From positions 193,982,498 to 194,046,497 of the forward strand of contig NC_073696.1 of the NCBI RefSeq assembly GCF_029784165.1: a stretch of 64,000 nt of DNA. Reading direction: 5' to 3'. Under the pieces are notes generated by a model, which was not told the origin of the DNA, searched no databases, and worked only from the letters and a program-made list of their open reading frames with translations. Each line of letters starts with the position of its first letter. Position 1 is the stretch's first letter. Shown in pieces: positions 45,643-57,186 of the stretch. A program made the position numbers and the translations under genes. Source of the stretch: Wyeomyia smithii. Lineage: Eukaryota; Arthropoda; Insecta; Diptera; Culicidae.

Positions 45643-45989
45643 TTATTCACAGACTTCGCAGCCAACTGTTTAGTGTACGGGACAATTGCGGGGCTAGCGC
45701 TACGATCCTACTGACACTAACAGTCTAACAGTGTTGAAAACGTAGGAATTATATAAAATTGTAATTTTTCGCAAACTAAAGCAGATCAAAACAACGAACT
45801 ATAGATCTGTCAAAAACGTCGTAAAGGAGTTTTTCTCATCAAATGTGGCCCTCTATCAGCCCCTGAAATACTCCCAACAAGGAACCAATCACCCTGTATA
45901 ACACTACTATCGTTTTAAGTGTTAGTTTTGTTCTTAGTGTAATTGTCAATTTCAAAAGCTTCTTATTATACTCACACTAGTATGCCTTA

Positions 45990-47030
45990 CCTTACTAATC
46001 AGTCCAAAGGTGTGATGTGGCCTTTGCTGTACGTAAAAGTCGTCTCCATTCCATTCGATCCATGGCGGCAGTTCGCCAGTTCTCCAGTCTGCTTAGGTTC
46101 CGTAGGTCGTCTTCCACGGGATCAATCCTGTGCGCTGTGCATCTCTCAGTCTCGTTCTTGACGGATTGATTTAAGAACTATGTTTACCGGGCTATCGTCC
46201 GACATCTCTGACATGCCTAGCCCACCGCAACTTGCCAATCTTGGCGATGTGGATGATAGATGGCTACCCAAGCAGCTCCTGCAGTTCGTGGTTCATTCGC
46301 CTTCTTCACGTTCCATTCTCCGTCGGCAGTTCACCGAAGCTGGTACGCAACAAGTTCCACTTGAAGACCGCACATTGGTCCTCCATAAGCATTGTCAATG
46401 TCTCATGACCGTAGACGACTACCGGTCTGATCATCTTGTAGATGGTCAACTTGGTGCGGCGGCAAATTCTACACGATCGGACCGTTTTCCGCAGACCAAA
46501 GTATGCGCGATTTCCTGCCATGTTGCCCCGAAGGATTTCTCAACTGGTATCGTTGTCGGTAGAGCTCATATACCCAAATTCGTCGACCACCTCGATATCA
46601 TCACCACCAACTTGAACCCAAGGTGGGAGGTTAGCTCTATCTTGACTGGAACCTCTTTCTTTAATATACTTCGTGTTCAATGCAATAATGACCAATTTAA
46701 GCCGTTGGTTCGGCCTTCAGTCCGATGTTCGCATCTTCACAAAGGTTCGAGTTGAACCGACTTTTGGAATATCGAGCCACTCGTGTTAATTCCCGCTCTC
46801 TTAATCACACTTTCCAGCGCAATGCTAAACAGTAGGCACGCACGAGAGACCATCACCTTGCCTTAAACCTCTTCGAGTGTTGAAGGGGCTCAAGACCCGA
46901 ACCACATGCATATCACTCGATCCATCGTCGCTTTGACAAATCGCGTTAGTTTGTCCGAAAATCCGTAGTCCTACGTTGCAATAGTTGGTCTCGATCGATT
47001 GTGTGGTATGCCGACTTGAAATCGTTGAAT
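45990..47030 (-). pseudogene. RTE-clade LINE 3' half, decayed
   Basis: Minus-strand words in order: FKSAYHTIDRDQL (RT, catalytic Asp region, near 47000), LLFSIALESVIKRAGI (46790-46830), EVDEFVY-like words near 46600, MAGNRAYFGLRKTVRSC, RRTKLTIYKMIRPVVVYGHE (46306-46521) and MDRMET at the 3' end near 46050. These are the usual order of the RTE ORF2 C-terminal half. Frames change several times and the ADD box is not intact. Confidence 0.65.
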
Positions 47031-47718
47031 CGATGGGAGTCTATCCATGGAACTGTGGCTATAACAGCGCAAGAGGTGATAGGTACTGCTCAGCGACGCC
47101 AACAAAATGGCTGGTTTGATGAGCAGTGCCAGCGAGTGACGGACGAGAAAAATGCTGCCAGAAGCCGAAAGTTAGTGTCTTGTACCCGACTAACCAGAGA
47201 ACGGTACAGGGTAGCTAGGGCGAAAGAGAAACGAATCCACCGCGAGAAGAAAAGGCAGCACGAAGAAAGTGTGATAGCTGAAGCGCAAGAAAGAATGGCT
47301 CAGAATGATATACGAGGTTTTATGCAACTGTCAACGGTGCGCGGCACAATACTGCGCAAGTGCCAGTCGGGTGGAAGGAGCACTTCAAAAATTGTTGAAC
47401 GGTAATAATAAAGGCGTATCGAGAAGCAAGATAAACGTAGATGACGACGGTAAAGCTGTGGAACCACCAACACTGGATGAGGTTAAGAAGGGTCTGAGCG
47501 AGCTGAAGAACAGTAAAGCTACTGGGAAGAACGAGATCCCGGTCGAACTTTTAAAGCATGTTCTTCGAAAGATATGGCAGGAGAAAGAATTACCTACCAG
47601 TTGGTTGGATGGCCTCATATGCCCAGTCTACAAGAAAGGGCACAGACTAGAGTGCGCCAACTACAGAGGGATCACTCTTTTGAACTCGGCGTACAGAATA
47701 CTATCACGTATCCTGTTC

Positions 47719-47973
47719 CCCGGTTTTGTGGTTAGCGATGTCGGTCGGCTAACTCTCCCACACGGTTGTGATATCGGGTTCGATTCCCGATCGAGTCGAG
47801 GATCTTTTCGAGCTGGAAATTTTCTCGACTCAGCACTGGGGCACGGTGTATCGTTGTACTTATCCTACACATGCAAAATGTGCCAAAAACAATATCGATA
47901 ACGAATTCTCTCAACTAATCTAGTTGATCGAGACCGCTATTAGCCCCAAGGCTAAGCGTGCGATATTGTTTTT
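47719..47973 (+). mobile_element. tRNA-derived SINE in the RTE element, 11-bp TSD
   Basis: 255 bp. The head has A-box-like TGGTTAGCGATGTCGG and B-box GGGTTCGATTCCCG. GTATCCTGTTC is duplicated at 47708-47718 and 47974-47984. The target is the RTE reverse transcriptase coding sequence, which resumes directly after it. Confidence 0.75.
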
Positions 47974-48347
47974 GTATCCTGTTCAACAGACTGAGACCGC
48001 TTGAGCGAATACCAGGCTGGTTTTCGTGAGGGTCGATCAACGACGGATAAGATGATTACCCTGCGGTCGATCCTGGATAAATTCCAGGAGTAAAATGAAA
48101 TGAGTTGTGGCAGATATTGCTCGAGCATGGTTTTCCAGCGAAACTGATTAGGTCAATCAAAGAAATAGTTATCGGTTTCCGTTATACTCTACTAAATTTT
48201 TTGGAAATAAATATTGAAATTCAGTCCGCAAATATATATTTCGACTGTGACGTACAGTCTTCCTCAGTGCTTATGTGGACTGGTAAAGAGCAAAGCGTAA
48301 ATCCTGTTTTTTTATTTGTAGTAGGTAAAAATGAAAATTTAGCATCC

Positions 48348-50415
48348 TTAATTGGAGTTAGGTAGGGAATTATGCGGTCGATTGTTTACCGTACCATGTC
48401 TGGGGTTTTTGGGAAGCAGATTGAATAGCCATGAGGGGTGATTACCTGCGTCTTTATTGAGAAGCGTGCATGAGTGTTGTTTATAAATTTCTAAACTTTC
48501 AGCTACGTCTAATTTCCATAAATTATTAACGGGGCGGAGGAGGTGAATGTTATCCGAAGTTAGTGGATGTTCCTCGTTAAAAATATGTTCAGCCACTTTT
48601 GATTTGAAATGGTGTGGTGGGGCATTTGTTGAAACTTTACTTGCTTTGGTGACTTCTGCGAAATGTTCTTTGAGACGTATCCCTAGGTTACGTTTAGTTT
48701 GCCCAATGTAAACCATGTCACAGTGACTGCATGCAATTTTATAAATTCCAGCTTTGTTCAGGGTATCAATAGGGCCTTTGGTAGACCCTAATTTTGTTTT
48801 GAGTTGGGTATTTCTACTAGTGTAGACAATATCCATCCCAAATTTTCTAAATTTTGAACGAAGTGGGCGTGTCAAGTTAATGTCATATTCAACGGCTACC
48901 CTTTTCAGATCTTCTGTTATTGGGGTGAGTGTTGTAAAAGATTTCCGAATTTGAGCACGCTTCTTTTTATCAACAATGGCTTGAATGATACTTTCATTGT
49001 AGCCATTAAGTTTAGCAATTTCGAAAATATATTCCAGTTCCTTTTGCTTGGCTACTTCACTTAGAGGTAAAGTTTCCATGCGGTGGATCATATGATGGAA
49101 GGATGCCATTTTATGCTGGAAGGGATGGTTTGAAGTGTTAGGTATTACCCGTTTTGTATTCGTGGGTTTCCGATAAATTTCAAATTCCAAGTCCGTAGAC
49201 TTTCTGACTACAACGACGTCCAAGAAAGGGAGTCTGTTGTTAAGTTCTTTTTCAATTGTGAAGTTTATATTTTTATGGGTATTATTAAGGGATATGAAAA
49301 AAGTTTCAAGATCCGCCCTTTTCAAAATACAAAAAATATCATCCACATATCTCCACCATCGAATCGGTAAGATGTTCCTCTTCTCTAATGTACTTTCTAT
49401 ATTTGCCATGGAGAGCTCACATAGAAAGGGAGAAAGAGGATTCCCCATTGGTGCCCCTTTAGTCTGTTTGTAAAATTTACCACGAAATGTGAAGTAGTTT
49501 TCTTTCATGCAAAGGCGTGAAAGTTTCAACAAACTGTCAACTTTCTTTTTCCAAGTATTATCAAAATATTGGGAAAGAAGCCAGTCCTCTAAAAGGTTTA
49601 AGGTTTCATTCACTGGAACGCTAGGAAATAAGGCCGTAACGTCAAATGAAACCATTATCTCATCAGATTGGATGTTACCCGAGGATCTTAAATTTTCAAC
49701 GAAATCTCCGGTGCTCTTCACTGATCGACTTGGAAATTTATGGGGCATGGCTTGAAATTCTTTTACCAGCCATTTAGCCAATTTTTCTGTGGGAGCCCCT
49801 ACCGCTGAGATAATTTCTCTCATTTCATTTCCAGGTTTGTGAATTTTGGGGAGACCCTTTATTCTTGGAAGAACTGGATTTGAAACACGAAGATTTTGTA
49901 ACGCATTACCCAAAACGGGTTTGCATTCTTTTATTGTATTTTCTACACGTTTTACCATATCAGCAAGAGGATTGAGTCGCAGTTGCCAATATGGACCTTT
50001 ATCAATTTTTTGGGTTATTTGTTCATTATAGTCAGACTTGTCCATGATGACGGTTTTGTTCCCCTTATCTGCTTTTAAATAGAAAACAGGTTTTTAACGT
50101 AATTCCTCAACTGTCTTTAAATCAGACGAATTTTCATGACGTGGCAGTGTCTTAGTAATTTTTGAAAAAATTTGGCGTACTTCACCAGTTTGTTCTGTGG
50201 AAAGTTTACAACTGTCCATCCCAGCTTCTATATCGATGATCGATTGTTCAATATTGGGTCGTGAAGGAATTGCGAAATTTAGGCCCATATTCAGAAGATT
50301 TTGCTGGGGTTGTGAAAACTCGTACGAAGACCTATTGACCACAAAGTCGTCAATGAGGTGTACTTTGGCTGTCTTTCTACTACTGTTATTTCGTAGAAGC
50401 AGTTGATTTAACTTT
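48348..50415 (-). CDS. Penelope-like reverse transcriptase with GIY-YIG endonuclease (one stop)
   Basis: The left copy. Frame open except for TAA at 50096-50094, after SSDLKTVEELR; it continues in the same frame as KPVFYLKADKGNKTVI. RT blocks: LPKIHKPGNEMREIIS, MVSFDVTALFPSVPVNETL (Asp), FYKQTKGAPMGNPLSPFLCE and IRWWRYVDDIFCIL (YVDD). The C-terminal GIY-YIG nuclease has AGIYKIACSHCDMVYIGQTK and the downstream RLKEHF. Combination of telomerase-like RT and C-terminal GIY-YIG identifies the Penelope/Poseidon-type group. The N-terminal ~70 residues seen in the right copy are missing. Confidence 0.85.
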
Positions 50416-50429
50416 TAATTTAATTTAAT

Positions 50430-51799
50430 ATGGAACGGGAGTGTTTGAAAAGTAGCATCAAGTTTCTTTATAGTAAACTTAGCTCCACAACTCTGGAATG
50501 TTATTCACTTCATTTAAAACTTGCCAAAGAATTTCCTTTTGAATTTCAAAATTTTCTAACTAAAGTTAAAGTAGCCGAAAAGTGTGAAGGGGAAAGAAAA
50601 CGAAAATTGGGATTGAAAAAGTTAAATCAACTGCTTCTACGAAATAACAGTGTGAAAGAAAACTACTTCACATTTCGTGGTAAATTTTACAAACAGACTA
50701 AAGGGGCACCAATGGGGAATCCTCTTTCTCCCTTTCTATGTGAGCTCTTCATGGCAAATATAGAAAGTACATTAGAGAAGAGGAACATCTTACCGATTCG
50801 ATGGTGGAGGTATGTGGATGATATTTTTTGTATTTTGAAAAGGGCGGATCTTGAAACTTTTTTCATATCCCTTAATAATACCCATAAAAATATAAACTTC
50901 ACAATTGAAAAAGAACTTAACAACAGACTCCCTTTCTTGGACGTCGTTGTAGTCAGAAAGTCTACGGACTTGGAATTTGAAATTTATCGGAAACCCACGA
51001 ATACAAAACGGGTAATACCTAACACTTCAAACCATCCCTTCCAGCATAAAATGGCATCCTTCCATCATATGATCCACCGTATGGAAACTTTACCTCTAAG
51101 TGAAGTAGCCAAGCAAAAGGAACTGGAATATATTTTCGAAATTGCTAAAATGAAAGTATCATTCAAGCCATTGTTGATAAAAAGAAGCGTGCTCAAATTT
51201 GGAAATCTTTTACAACACTCACCCCAATAACAGAAGATCTGAAAAGGGTAGCCGTTGAATATGACGTTAACTTGACACGCCCACTTCGTTCAAAATTTAG
51301 AAAATTTGGGATGGATATTGTCTACACTAGTAGAAATACCCAACTCAAAACAAAATTAGGGTCTACCAAAGACCCTATTGATACCCTGAACAAAGCTGGA
51401 ATTTATAAAATTGCATGCAGTCACTGTGACATGGTTTACATTGGACAAACTAAACGTAACCTAGGGATACGTCTCAAAGAACATTTCGCAGAAGTGACCA
51501 AAGCAAGTAAAGTTTCAACAAATGCCCCACCACACCATTTCAAATCAAAAGTGGCTGAACATATTTTTAACGAGGAACATCCACTAACTTCGGATAACAT
51601 TCACCTCCTCCGCCCCGTTAATAATTTATGGAAATTAGACGTAGCTGAAAGTTTAGAAATTTATAAACAACACTCATGCACGCTTCTCAATAAAGACGCA
51701 GGTAATCACCCCTCATGGCTATTCAATCTGCTTCCCAAAAACCCCAGACATGGTACGGTAAACAATCGACCGCATAATTCCCTACCTAACTCCAATTAA
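50430..51799 (+). pseudogene. Penelope-like ORF, right copy, internally deleted
   Basis: Begins at ATG 50430 (MERECLKSSIKFLYSKLSS), supplying the N-terminus absent from the left copy. After KLNQLLLRNNS it jumps to VKENYFTFRGKFY, lacking about 0.88 kb that includes the first catalytic Asp. YVDDIF is retained. At about 51150 a 14-bp deletion (CTTAATGGCTACAA in the left copy) shifts the frame; the GIY-YIG part resumes in frame at 51272-51799 with the same AGIYKIACSHC motif. Not functional. Confidence 0.8.
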
Positions 51800-52719
51800 G
51801 GGTGCTAAATTTTCATTTTTACCTACTACAAATAAAAAAACAGGATTTACGCTTTGCTCTTCACCAGTCCACATAAGCACTTAGGAAGACTGTACGTCAC
51901 AGTCGAAATATATATTTGCGGACTGAATTTCAATATTTATTTCCAAAAAAATTAGTAGAGTATAACGGAAACCGATAACTATTTCTTTGATTGATCTCAA
52001 TCACTCTGCTAAGACGCTCGTTATAGATTTTCTAGATTTGAAACTGATTAGGCTGAAACGTGCAATACTGGATGGCTCGAAATCAAGTGTTCGGATTGCA
52101 GACGAAGTGTCAACTTCGTTTTTGACCTTAGATGGATTGAAGCAGGGTGATGCGCTGTCGAATTTGCTGTTCAACATTGCACTCGAAGGTGCGATTAGGA
52201 GATCAGGCGTGCAGAGGAACGACACTATCATCACACGGTCGCACATGCTCCTTGGCTTTACGGACGATATAGATATCAAAGAAATCGATCGCAGGGCAGT
52301 GGAGGAGGCTTTTGTACCTCTGAAGAGGGAGACGGCGTGGATAGCCTTGACTATTAACTCTACCATGACGAAGTACATAGTTCCGGGTAGAGACAGAGGC
52401 AGGTCTAGTGGTATTGATGGGGAAGTGTTTGAAGTTGTTGAAGAATTTGTCTACCTTGGAACACTTGTAACATGTGACGCAGACGCATAAATCACGAGTT
52501 GTACCGAGTGTATAGAGAGATGTGTATAGAAGAAAGAAAAGCTAAAGTAGTGTTCACTAGGGAACCAGGTAGAGGTCGGCGGCTTTGTGGGAGGCCACGA
52601 ACACGCTGGCTGCATGCAGTGGAAGAGGACCTGGGAGCCCTGAACGTTCGAGTGAACTGGAGGAGTATCGCCCAAGACCGGCGAAGATGGTAAGGGCACG
52701 CTGTAGCTATCAATGTATC

Positions 52720-53990
52720 AAGGTAAGGTAGGTGGTGCGGGAACCCATGAATCCCGCCTATTAGTGCCCCATGAACTTCTTCGCTACTAGTGATATTCGA
52801 GTTTTTAGAAGAGTATCTTGTAGGTTCAGAGCGGGGGCCTAGTGTGGTTGGTAACGTCTCCGCCAACCACGCTCAACGCCTGGGTTCGAATCCCACCGCC
52901 GACATAGGTGTCGATGGTTGTGAGGTGGCGTGATCCACTCACAGCCAACCCAACTGGTCTAGATTCAATCCTAGCCGACACCGGAAGATTTTCTGAGACG
53001 AAAAATCTCTGGGATCACGCCTTCCATCGCATGAGGAAGTAAAGCCGTTGGCGCCGGTCCGTTGATAAACGGGTCGTGAGTTAGGGTCCTGGGTGTGGAG
53101 TCGCCTCCCTGGGCGTCGGTGATTGGCCACAACAGTGGCGGATCTAGACCGACGGAAAATAAGCGAGAATAAAAAAAAATATCTTGTAGGTTGCGCCTAA
53201 TAGAGTAATTGTCCGGTAATTGCAGCACTTCAGCTTGTTTATAGATGGGATAAAAAATAGCTTCCATCCGGTACTCGTTCTCCCTTACAAACCTTGGCAA
53301 ATACTCAGTGCACAACTCTACTGCACAACTCTACTGTATTTCAAAGCTCGCTGGGAAAGTGGTCCACTCCAGCAGCTTTAGTGTTTTTCGGCTTGTGAAT
53401 ATTCTCCACCACCCTTTGGAGATCAGGGGCTGGAATTCTATTGTCTTCTGCTTGTGCACCAAGATCAATTGCCACACCATCCTTGCGCTCTACTTTATCG
53501 CCTTCCAGATGCTCGTCGAAGTGCTGCTTCCACCTTTAGACCACCTCACGATCGTTCGTAAGTAGGTTGCCGTCCAAGCACCTGCACTAATCGGCTTGCG
53601 ACACGTAGCTTTTGCTGAAGCTGTTCTGCTTCTCATAGAACGTGTCTTCCTCCCTTCCAGTCTTCTAGTTCGAGTGTCTTCCTTCAGAAAACTGAATTTT
53701 GACTATTCCGTGCTCGTCGGTATCGTTCCACGTTCACTCTCGTACGGTGTTGCAGCTTTCTCGCCCGTCCTGCGTTGTTCCTTTGGACTAACTGTTAGCA
53801 TTCGTCGTCAAACCAGTCATTTCTATGATCCGGAGCCTTTGTACCTAGTTGCGCAGCAATTGTGCCGTCTACGTCAAGCTGCTCTCCCGTGGCTAACACT
53901 GTCAGTTGTTGCTCAGTATTTGATCGTAGTGTTTGGCATGTATTATACACCGTCGAGAGTGTTCAGCGCAAGCGTACAGTTACTAGGTCA
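52720..53990 (-). pseudogene. RTE-clade LINE fragment in opposite orientation, split by a SINE
   Basis: Minus-strand words: WKQHFDEHLEGDKVERKDGV (near 53500), IPAPDLQRVVENIHKPK, CCNYRTITLLGATYKI (near 53200) and, beyond the SINE at 52827-53179, AKKFMGH and AGFMGSRTT, the RTE counterpart of AGFREGRSTT. Upstream words NVERYRRARNSQNSVF lie near 53720. Many stops. Converges with the preceding plus-strand RTE copy near 52715. Confidence 0.6.
52827..53179 (+). mobile_element. Dimeric tRNA-like SINE, 13-bp TSD
   Basis: 353 bp flanked by TATCTTGTAGGTT at 52814-52826 and 53180-53192, ending in an A-rich tail (AATAAAAAAAAA). The first head has TAGTGTGGTTGG (A-box) and GGGTTCGAATCCC (B-box). A second tRNA-like unit follows with GGTGGCGTGATCC (A-box) and TAGATTCAATCCTA (B-box-like). 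Two tandem tRNA heads recall the mosquito Twin SINE; kinship not tested. Confidence 0.75.
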
Positions 53991-54059
53991 CAGACTGGGG
54001 TTGGTGTTAATACGGGCTGGAACAATCGGCATATACCTAGGCAACGAAACGGACGTTAA

Positions 54060-55950
54060 CGGAGTTAACGGACAACTTGGATCTTGGAACTGCAAGTCTC
54101 TCAATTTTTGGGAAGTACCCGCATTCTTTTCGACTTATTGAGGGTCCGCAACTTCGACATTATAGCGTAGCGGAAGGTATGCTGGAAGGGAGTATCGGTA
54201 CATACGAAGATGATGATTACATCATCCACAGGAGCTGAGGCAACACACACGAGTTGGGCACAGCTTTCATTATTATAGGCAACAGGCAGAAGCGCGTGAT
54301 TGGGTGGTGGTCAATCGACAACAGAATGTGTAGGTTGAACATCAAAGGCCTTTTCTGCTCTGCTCTCACCTAGAAAGTAACAAGGACGATAAGGACGCTT
54401 TTTGAGCGCAGCTGGAGCCCAAAACATGGCGTCAAAATCGTTATCGGAGATCTCAACGAACAGGTTGGTTAGAAGGAGGAATGCAGACCGGGTATTGGGA
54501 AGTTCAGCGCACACCGGCTCACGAACGAAAACGGCCCACGACTCGTTGATCTCGCCGTCTCCAAGAACATGGCCAAACGTAGTGCCTACTTCCAGCTTAG
54601 CCTCTCATATCGGCATGGAGATCACCACTATAGACTGAATCACAAATCAATCACGCTTTGATTGACGGAAGGCACTTCTCGGATATTATTGACGTCTGAA
54701 CCTATCATAAATGCGCCAAAACTTTCGGTTGTCAATAACATCCGCTACTGTCGTTCGCCACAGTGTGATCTGAAGTTACTCAAACTCCTCGAAGTCGTTA
54801 CTGGGTACGCGCAAAGCCTTGAGGCAGCGTTGTCGGAAGAGGGAGAGCTTACCAAGATCCCTCTGGAGGATTGCTGGAGTGCTGTGAAAGCAACTATTAA
54901 CAACGCAGAGGAAGGTGCTGTTGGATTCGTCAAGAGAAAAAAAAAAACGTAACGGATGGTTCGACGAGGAGTGTCAAACGACGAGAAACATGCAGCGCAG
55001 GCATTGATTCTACAGCAAAGGACCCGTCATAACGTGAGTCGATACAAATAGAAACGAAGACAGCAGACACATCTTTTCCGGGACAAAAAGCCCCGCCTGG
55101 AAGAGCTGGAGTGTGAGGGCTTGGATCAGGTGTATCGTTCTCAAGAAATACGTAGAATCTACAAGAAACTAAACGCATCCCACGCAGACTTTGTGCCGCG
55201 AGCCGAAATGTGTCGAAATGAAGATAAAGGAATCTTGACGGATGAATGTGAAGTGATGGACAGGTGCAAGCAGCGCTACAGTAAACATCTGAATGATACA
55301 GAGGCGCCAAGGTGGAAGCTGATGGTCAGGATCTGGGATGCAAAACAGCTACCGTAGGAGTGGGAGTAGGGAGTAATATGCCCAATATACAAGAAGGGCG
55401 ACAAGTTGAAATGTGAGAACTGTTGAGCGATTACGATTCTCACCGAGTGTAACAGGGTTCGCATGGGCAATAGCGTAGTTATCGACGGAGATGAGTTCGA
55501 GGTGGTTGACGAATTTGTGTCCCTGGGATCATTAGGCAACAAGTGCAGCAGAAAAATCTCCAGACGAATTGAGGTCTGGCAAACTTTGCTCCCGTACCAA
55601 GTGCACCATGTACAAGACGCTTATAAGACCGGTAGTCCTGTACGAGCACGAGACATGGACAGTGCTTGAGGAGGACTTGCAAGCACTAGCCCTTTTCGAA
55701 CGACGTGTGCTTGGGACCATCTTCGGCGGAGTATGTGATGATGGCGTATGAACCACGAGCTCCCGCTGGCGATACGGCGAGCCCAGTATCCGGAAGTCGC
55801 TAAAACTGGAAGCGTACAATGGGCGGGACATGTTGTAAAAATACCGTACAACATTTCCGCAAAAATAGTGTTCGTCTCGAATCCAGCCTGTACAAGACGT
55901 CCCAGCAAACCAGAAGTCGTATAAGGATGGTTATTATAAGCCGCTGAAAT
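54060..55950 (+). pseudogene. RTE-clade LINE, internally deleted
   Basis: Plus strand: endonuclease start LGSWNCKSLNF, KRVIGWWSINNRMCRL, VKIVIGDLNEQVG, GKFSAHRLTNENGPRLVDLA (54480-54570), then LSVVNNIRYCRSPQCDLKLL and LEDCWSAVKATINNAEEGAV (54662-54952). The linker has NASHADFVPRAEMCRNEDKG (55150-55240) and GVICPIYKKGDKLKCEN (55372-55424). Most of the RT is then missing; the frame restarts at MGNSVVIDGDEFEVVDEFVS (55463-55520) and ends with AGHVVKIPYN near 55850. The catalytic box is deleted. Confidence 0.7.
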
Positions 55951-56059
55951 GTGCACCCCAAGTTGAAATTACATAAGATGTAACCATAAATTTGTTTAGC
56001 TCGTATAAAATATAAATCCTTTAAAACGCAATATTAGGTTATATATGAATTATATCTCG

Positions 56060-56320
56060 AATACTTTTACGAAAGCTTTTGAGACTTGGTGCGTCGCAAC
56101 AATTTATTGATTGGCTAAGATCCTACGTATGGTGGTCGGGCACTACGCGTGATGCTGAGCTCCTGCTTATCCTCCACGTTCTCTAATACTTCTGGAATAC
56201 CACAAGGTAGTAATATGAGGCCGCTCCTTTTTTACTTTATTTAAACGATGTGACATTTTTATTAGGTGTTGGATGTAAACTGGTGTATGCTGATGATCTG
56301 AATAATTATTATGTATTTGA
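56060..56320 (+). pseudogene. CR1/Jockey-like reverse transcriptase fragment
   Basis: Short plus-strand remnant: QQFIDWLRSYVW, then in shifted frames SNTSGIPQGSNMRPLLF and LGVGCKLVYADDLN, preserving the YADD box. It resembles the SGVPQGSNLGPLLF-YADDLK blocks of CR1-type LINEs and is unrelated to the RTE copies beside it. Confidence 0.6.
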
Positions 56321-56429
56321 ATGTTAGCTCTATTTATACGTTGATTTGGTGGAATCATCTCACCAGTTGCAGGTATTTTTTCTATTTTTTTTATGTTAAA
56401 AAAGCGGCGCAGAAAAATTATCTGTTGCA

Positions 56430-57186
56430 TTTATTTAAAGGTAAGTTTGAACAGTAAGTGTTTTTTCTATGTAAATAAAAACAAAATGGCCGACTTATTG
56501 CCAATTTCGGTCAGTGGGTTCTGCTGAATTGCATGATGCATGATTAAAATAACTGCAAAGTTACATTCGTTGTAAAATAGAACATTATAGAATAAATAAT
56601 CTATTTTATATTAATTTGTGGGCATTTTGTTCTGTTACAGTCTGAACTGGAACGCCAAATAGAGGTAGGGTTCAACATTTTTTTGATGATAAATCTCTTT
56701 GAAATGTATGTAACGTCTAGATCTGGTGTTATCTCAAATTTCTGAAAAAAAAAATGATTTTCTGTGACTAGGAAACTCTTCCAGCATAAAAATTTCCATA
56801 ACGTCGGTTATTTTCTCAAATTTTCTAGATTATACCAGATCTCGACGTCATATGTCTTCCTATAACACCCATGACAAGACCGATTGTGCTAAAATTTTGC
56901 ATGGGAACTTATTTGGAGATGACCTAACTTCTGGGCCCTACCGCTAAACGAAACTCGATGGTAAAATTATCTGATACGTTCTACTTGTCCCTGCACAGAT
57001 TTCTAATTCCCAGAAAAAAAGTTAATTTATTTTATATAGCACCTGATTTTGATGGTTTTGTTAAGGACTTCTTTAAAACGGCAACCCTTTTGAGCCCTAC
57101 CGCTAGATGAAATTCTTTTCGAGAAAGAAAAGAAGATTTCTTTTGGCACCCTAATATTCACCATAACTCGATAGCAAAGCAAAGCC
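56430..57186. other. Non-coding, no gene recognised
   Basis: AT-rich sequence without recognisable coding or structural feature. A short phrase recurs at about 56935 and 57095 (GGGCCCTACCGCTA / GAGCCCTACCGCTA), suggesting an old local duplication. Confidence 0.4.

Larger units (their letters stand above)
44840..45731 (-). mobile_element. tRNA-Val-like SINE, copy 2, split by a LINE; 13-bp TSD
   Basis: SINE body pieces lie at 44840-44886 (AAGCCTTGGTGCTAATTACC; GGAATTCGACCTTCT) and 45643-45731 (ACAGACTTCGCAGCC; GACACTAACAGTCT), in minus orientation and without the tRNA head. TGTTGAAAACGTA is repeated at 44827-44839 and 45732-45744, marking the SINE insertion. The CR1-like LINE copy 2 lies between the two pieces. 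Confidence 0.75.
48153..52039. mobile_element. Head-to-head dimer of Penelope-like elements, 13-bp TSD
   Basis: Left copy on the minus strand (50415 to 48153) and right copy on the plus strand (50430 to about 51995) meet 5'-to-5' around 50416-50429. The shared parts appear nearly identical. GAAACTGATTAGG is repeated at 48140-48152 and 52040-52052, so the pair entered the RTE copy as one unit. About 44 bp of extra sequence lies at 51996-52039 on the right edge. Confidence 0.8.
47035..52715 (+). pseudogene. RTE-clade LINE, interrupted by a SINE and a Penelope dimer
   Basis: With the inserts removed (47719-47973 and 48153-52039) this is one RTE ORF2. Words in order: NGWFDEQCQRVTDEKNAARS, EPPTLDEVKKGLSELKNSKA, LPTSWLDGLICPVYKKGHR and NYRGITLLNSAYRILSRIL. 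After the SINE come AGFREGRSTTDKMITLRSIL, a deletion, then LLEHGFPAKLIR. After the Penelope dimer: KRAILDGSKSSVRIADEVST, LDGLKQGDALSNLLFNIALE, LGFTDDIDI (box changed from ADD to TDD) and EEFVYLGTLVTCDADA. A further deletion leads to PGRGRRLCGRPRTRWLHAVE. Multiple frameshifts; the copy is dead. Confidence 0.75.

Noticed and set aside
52827..52990. A genuine tRNA gene at the B-box-bearing sequence
   Set aside because: It is the head of a SINE: a second tRNA-like unit, an A-rich tail and a 13-bp target duplication surround it.
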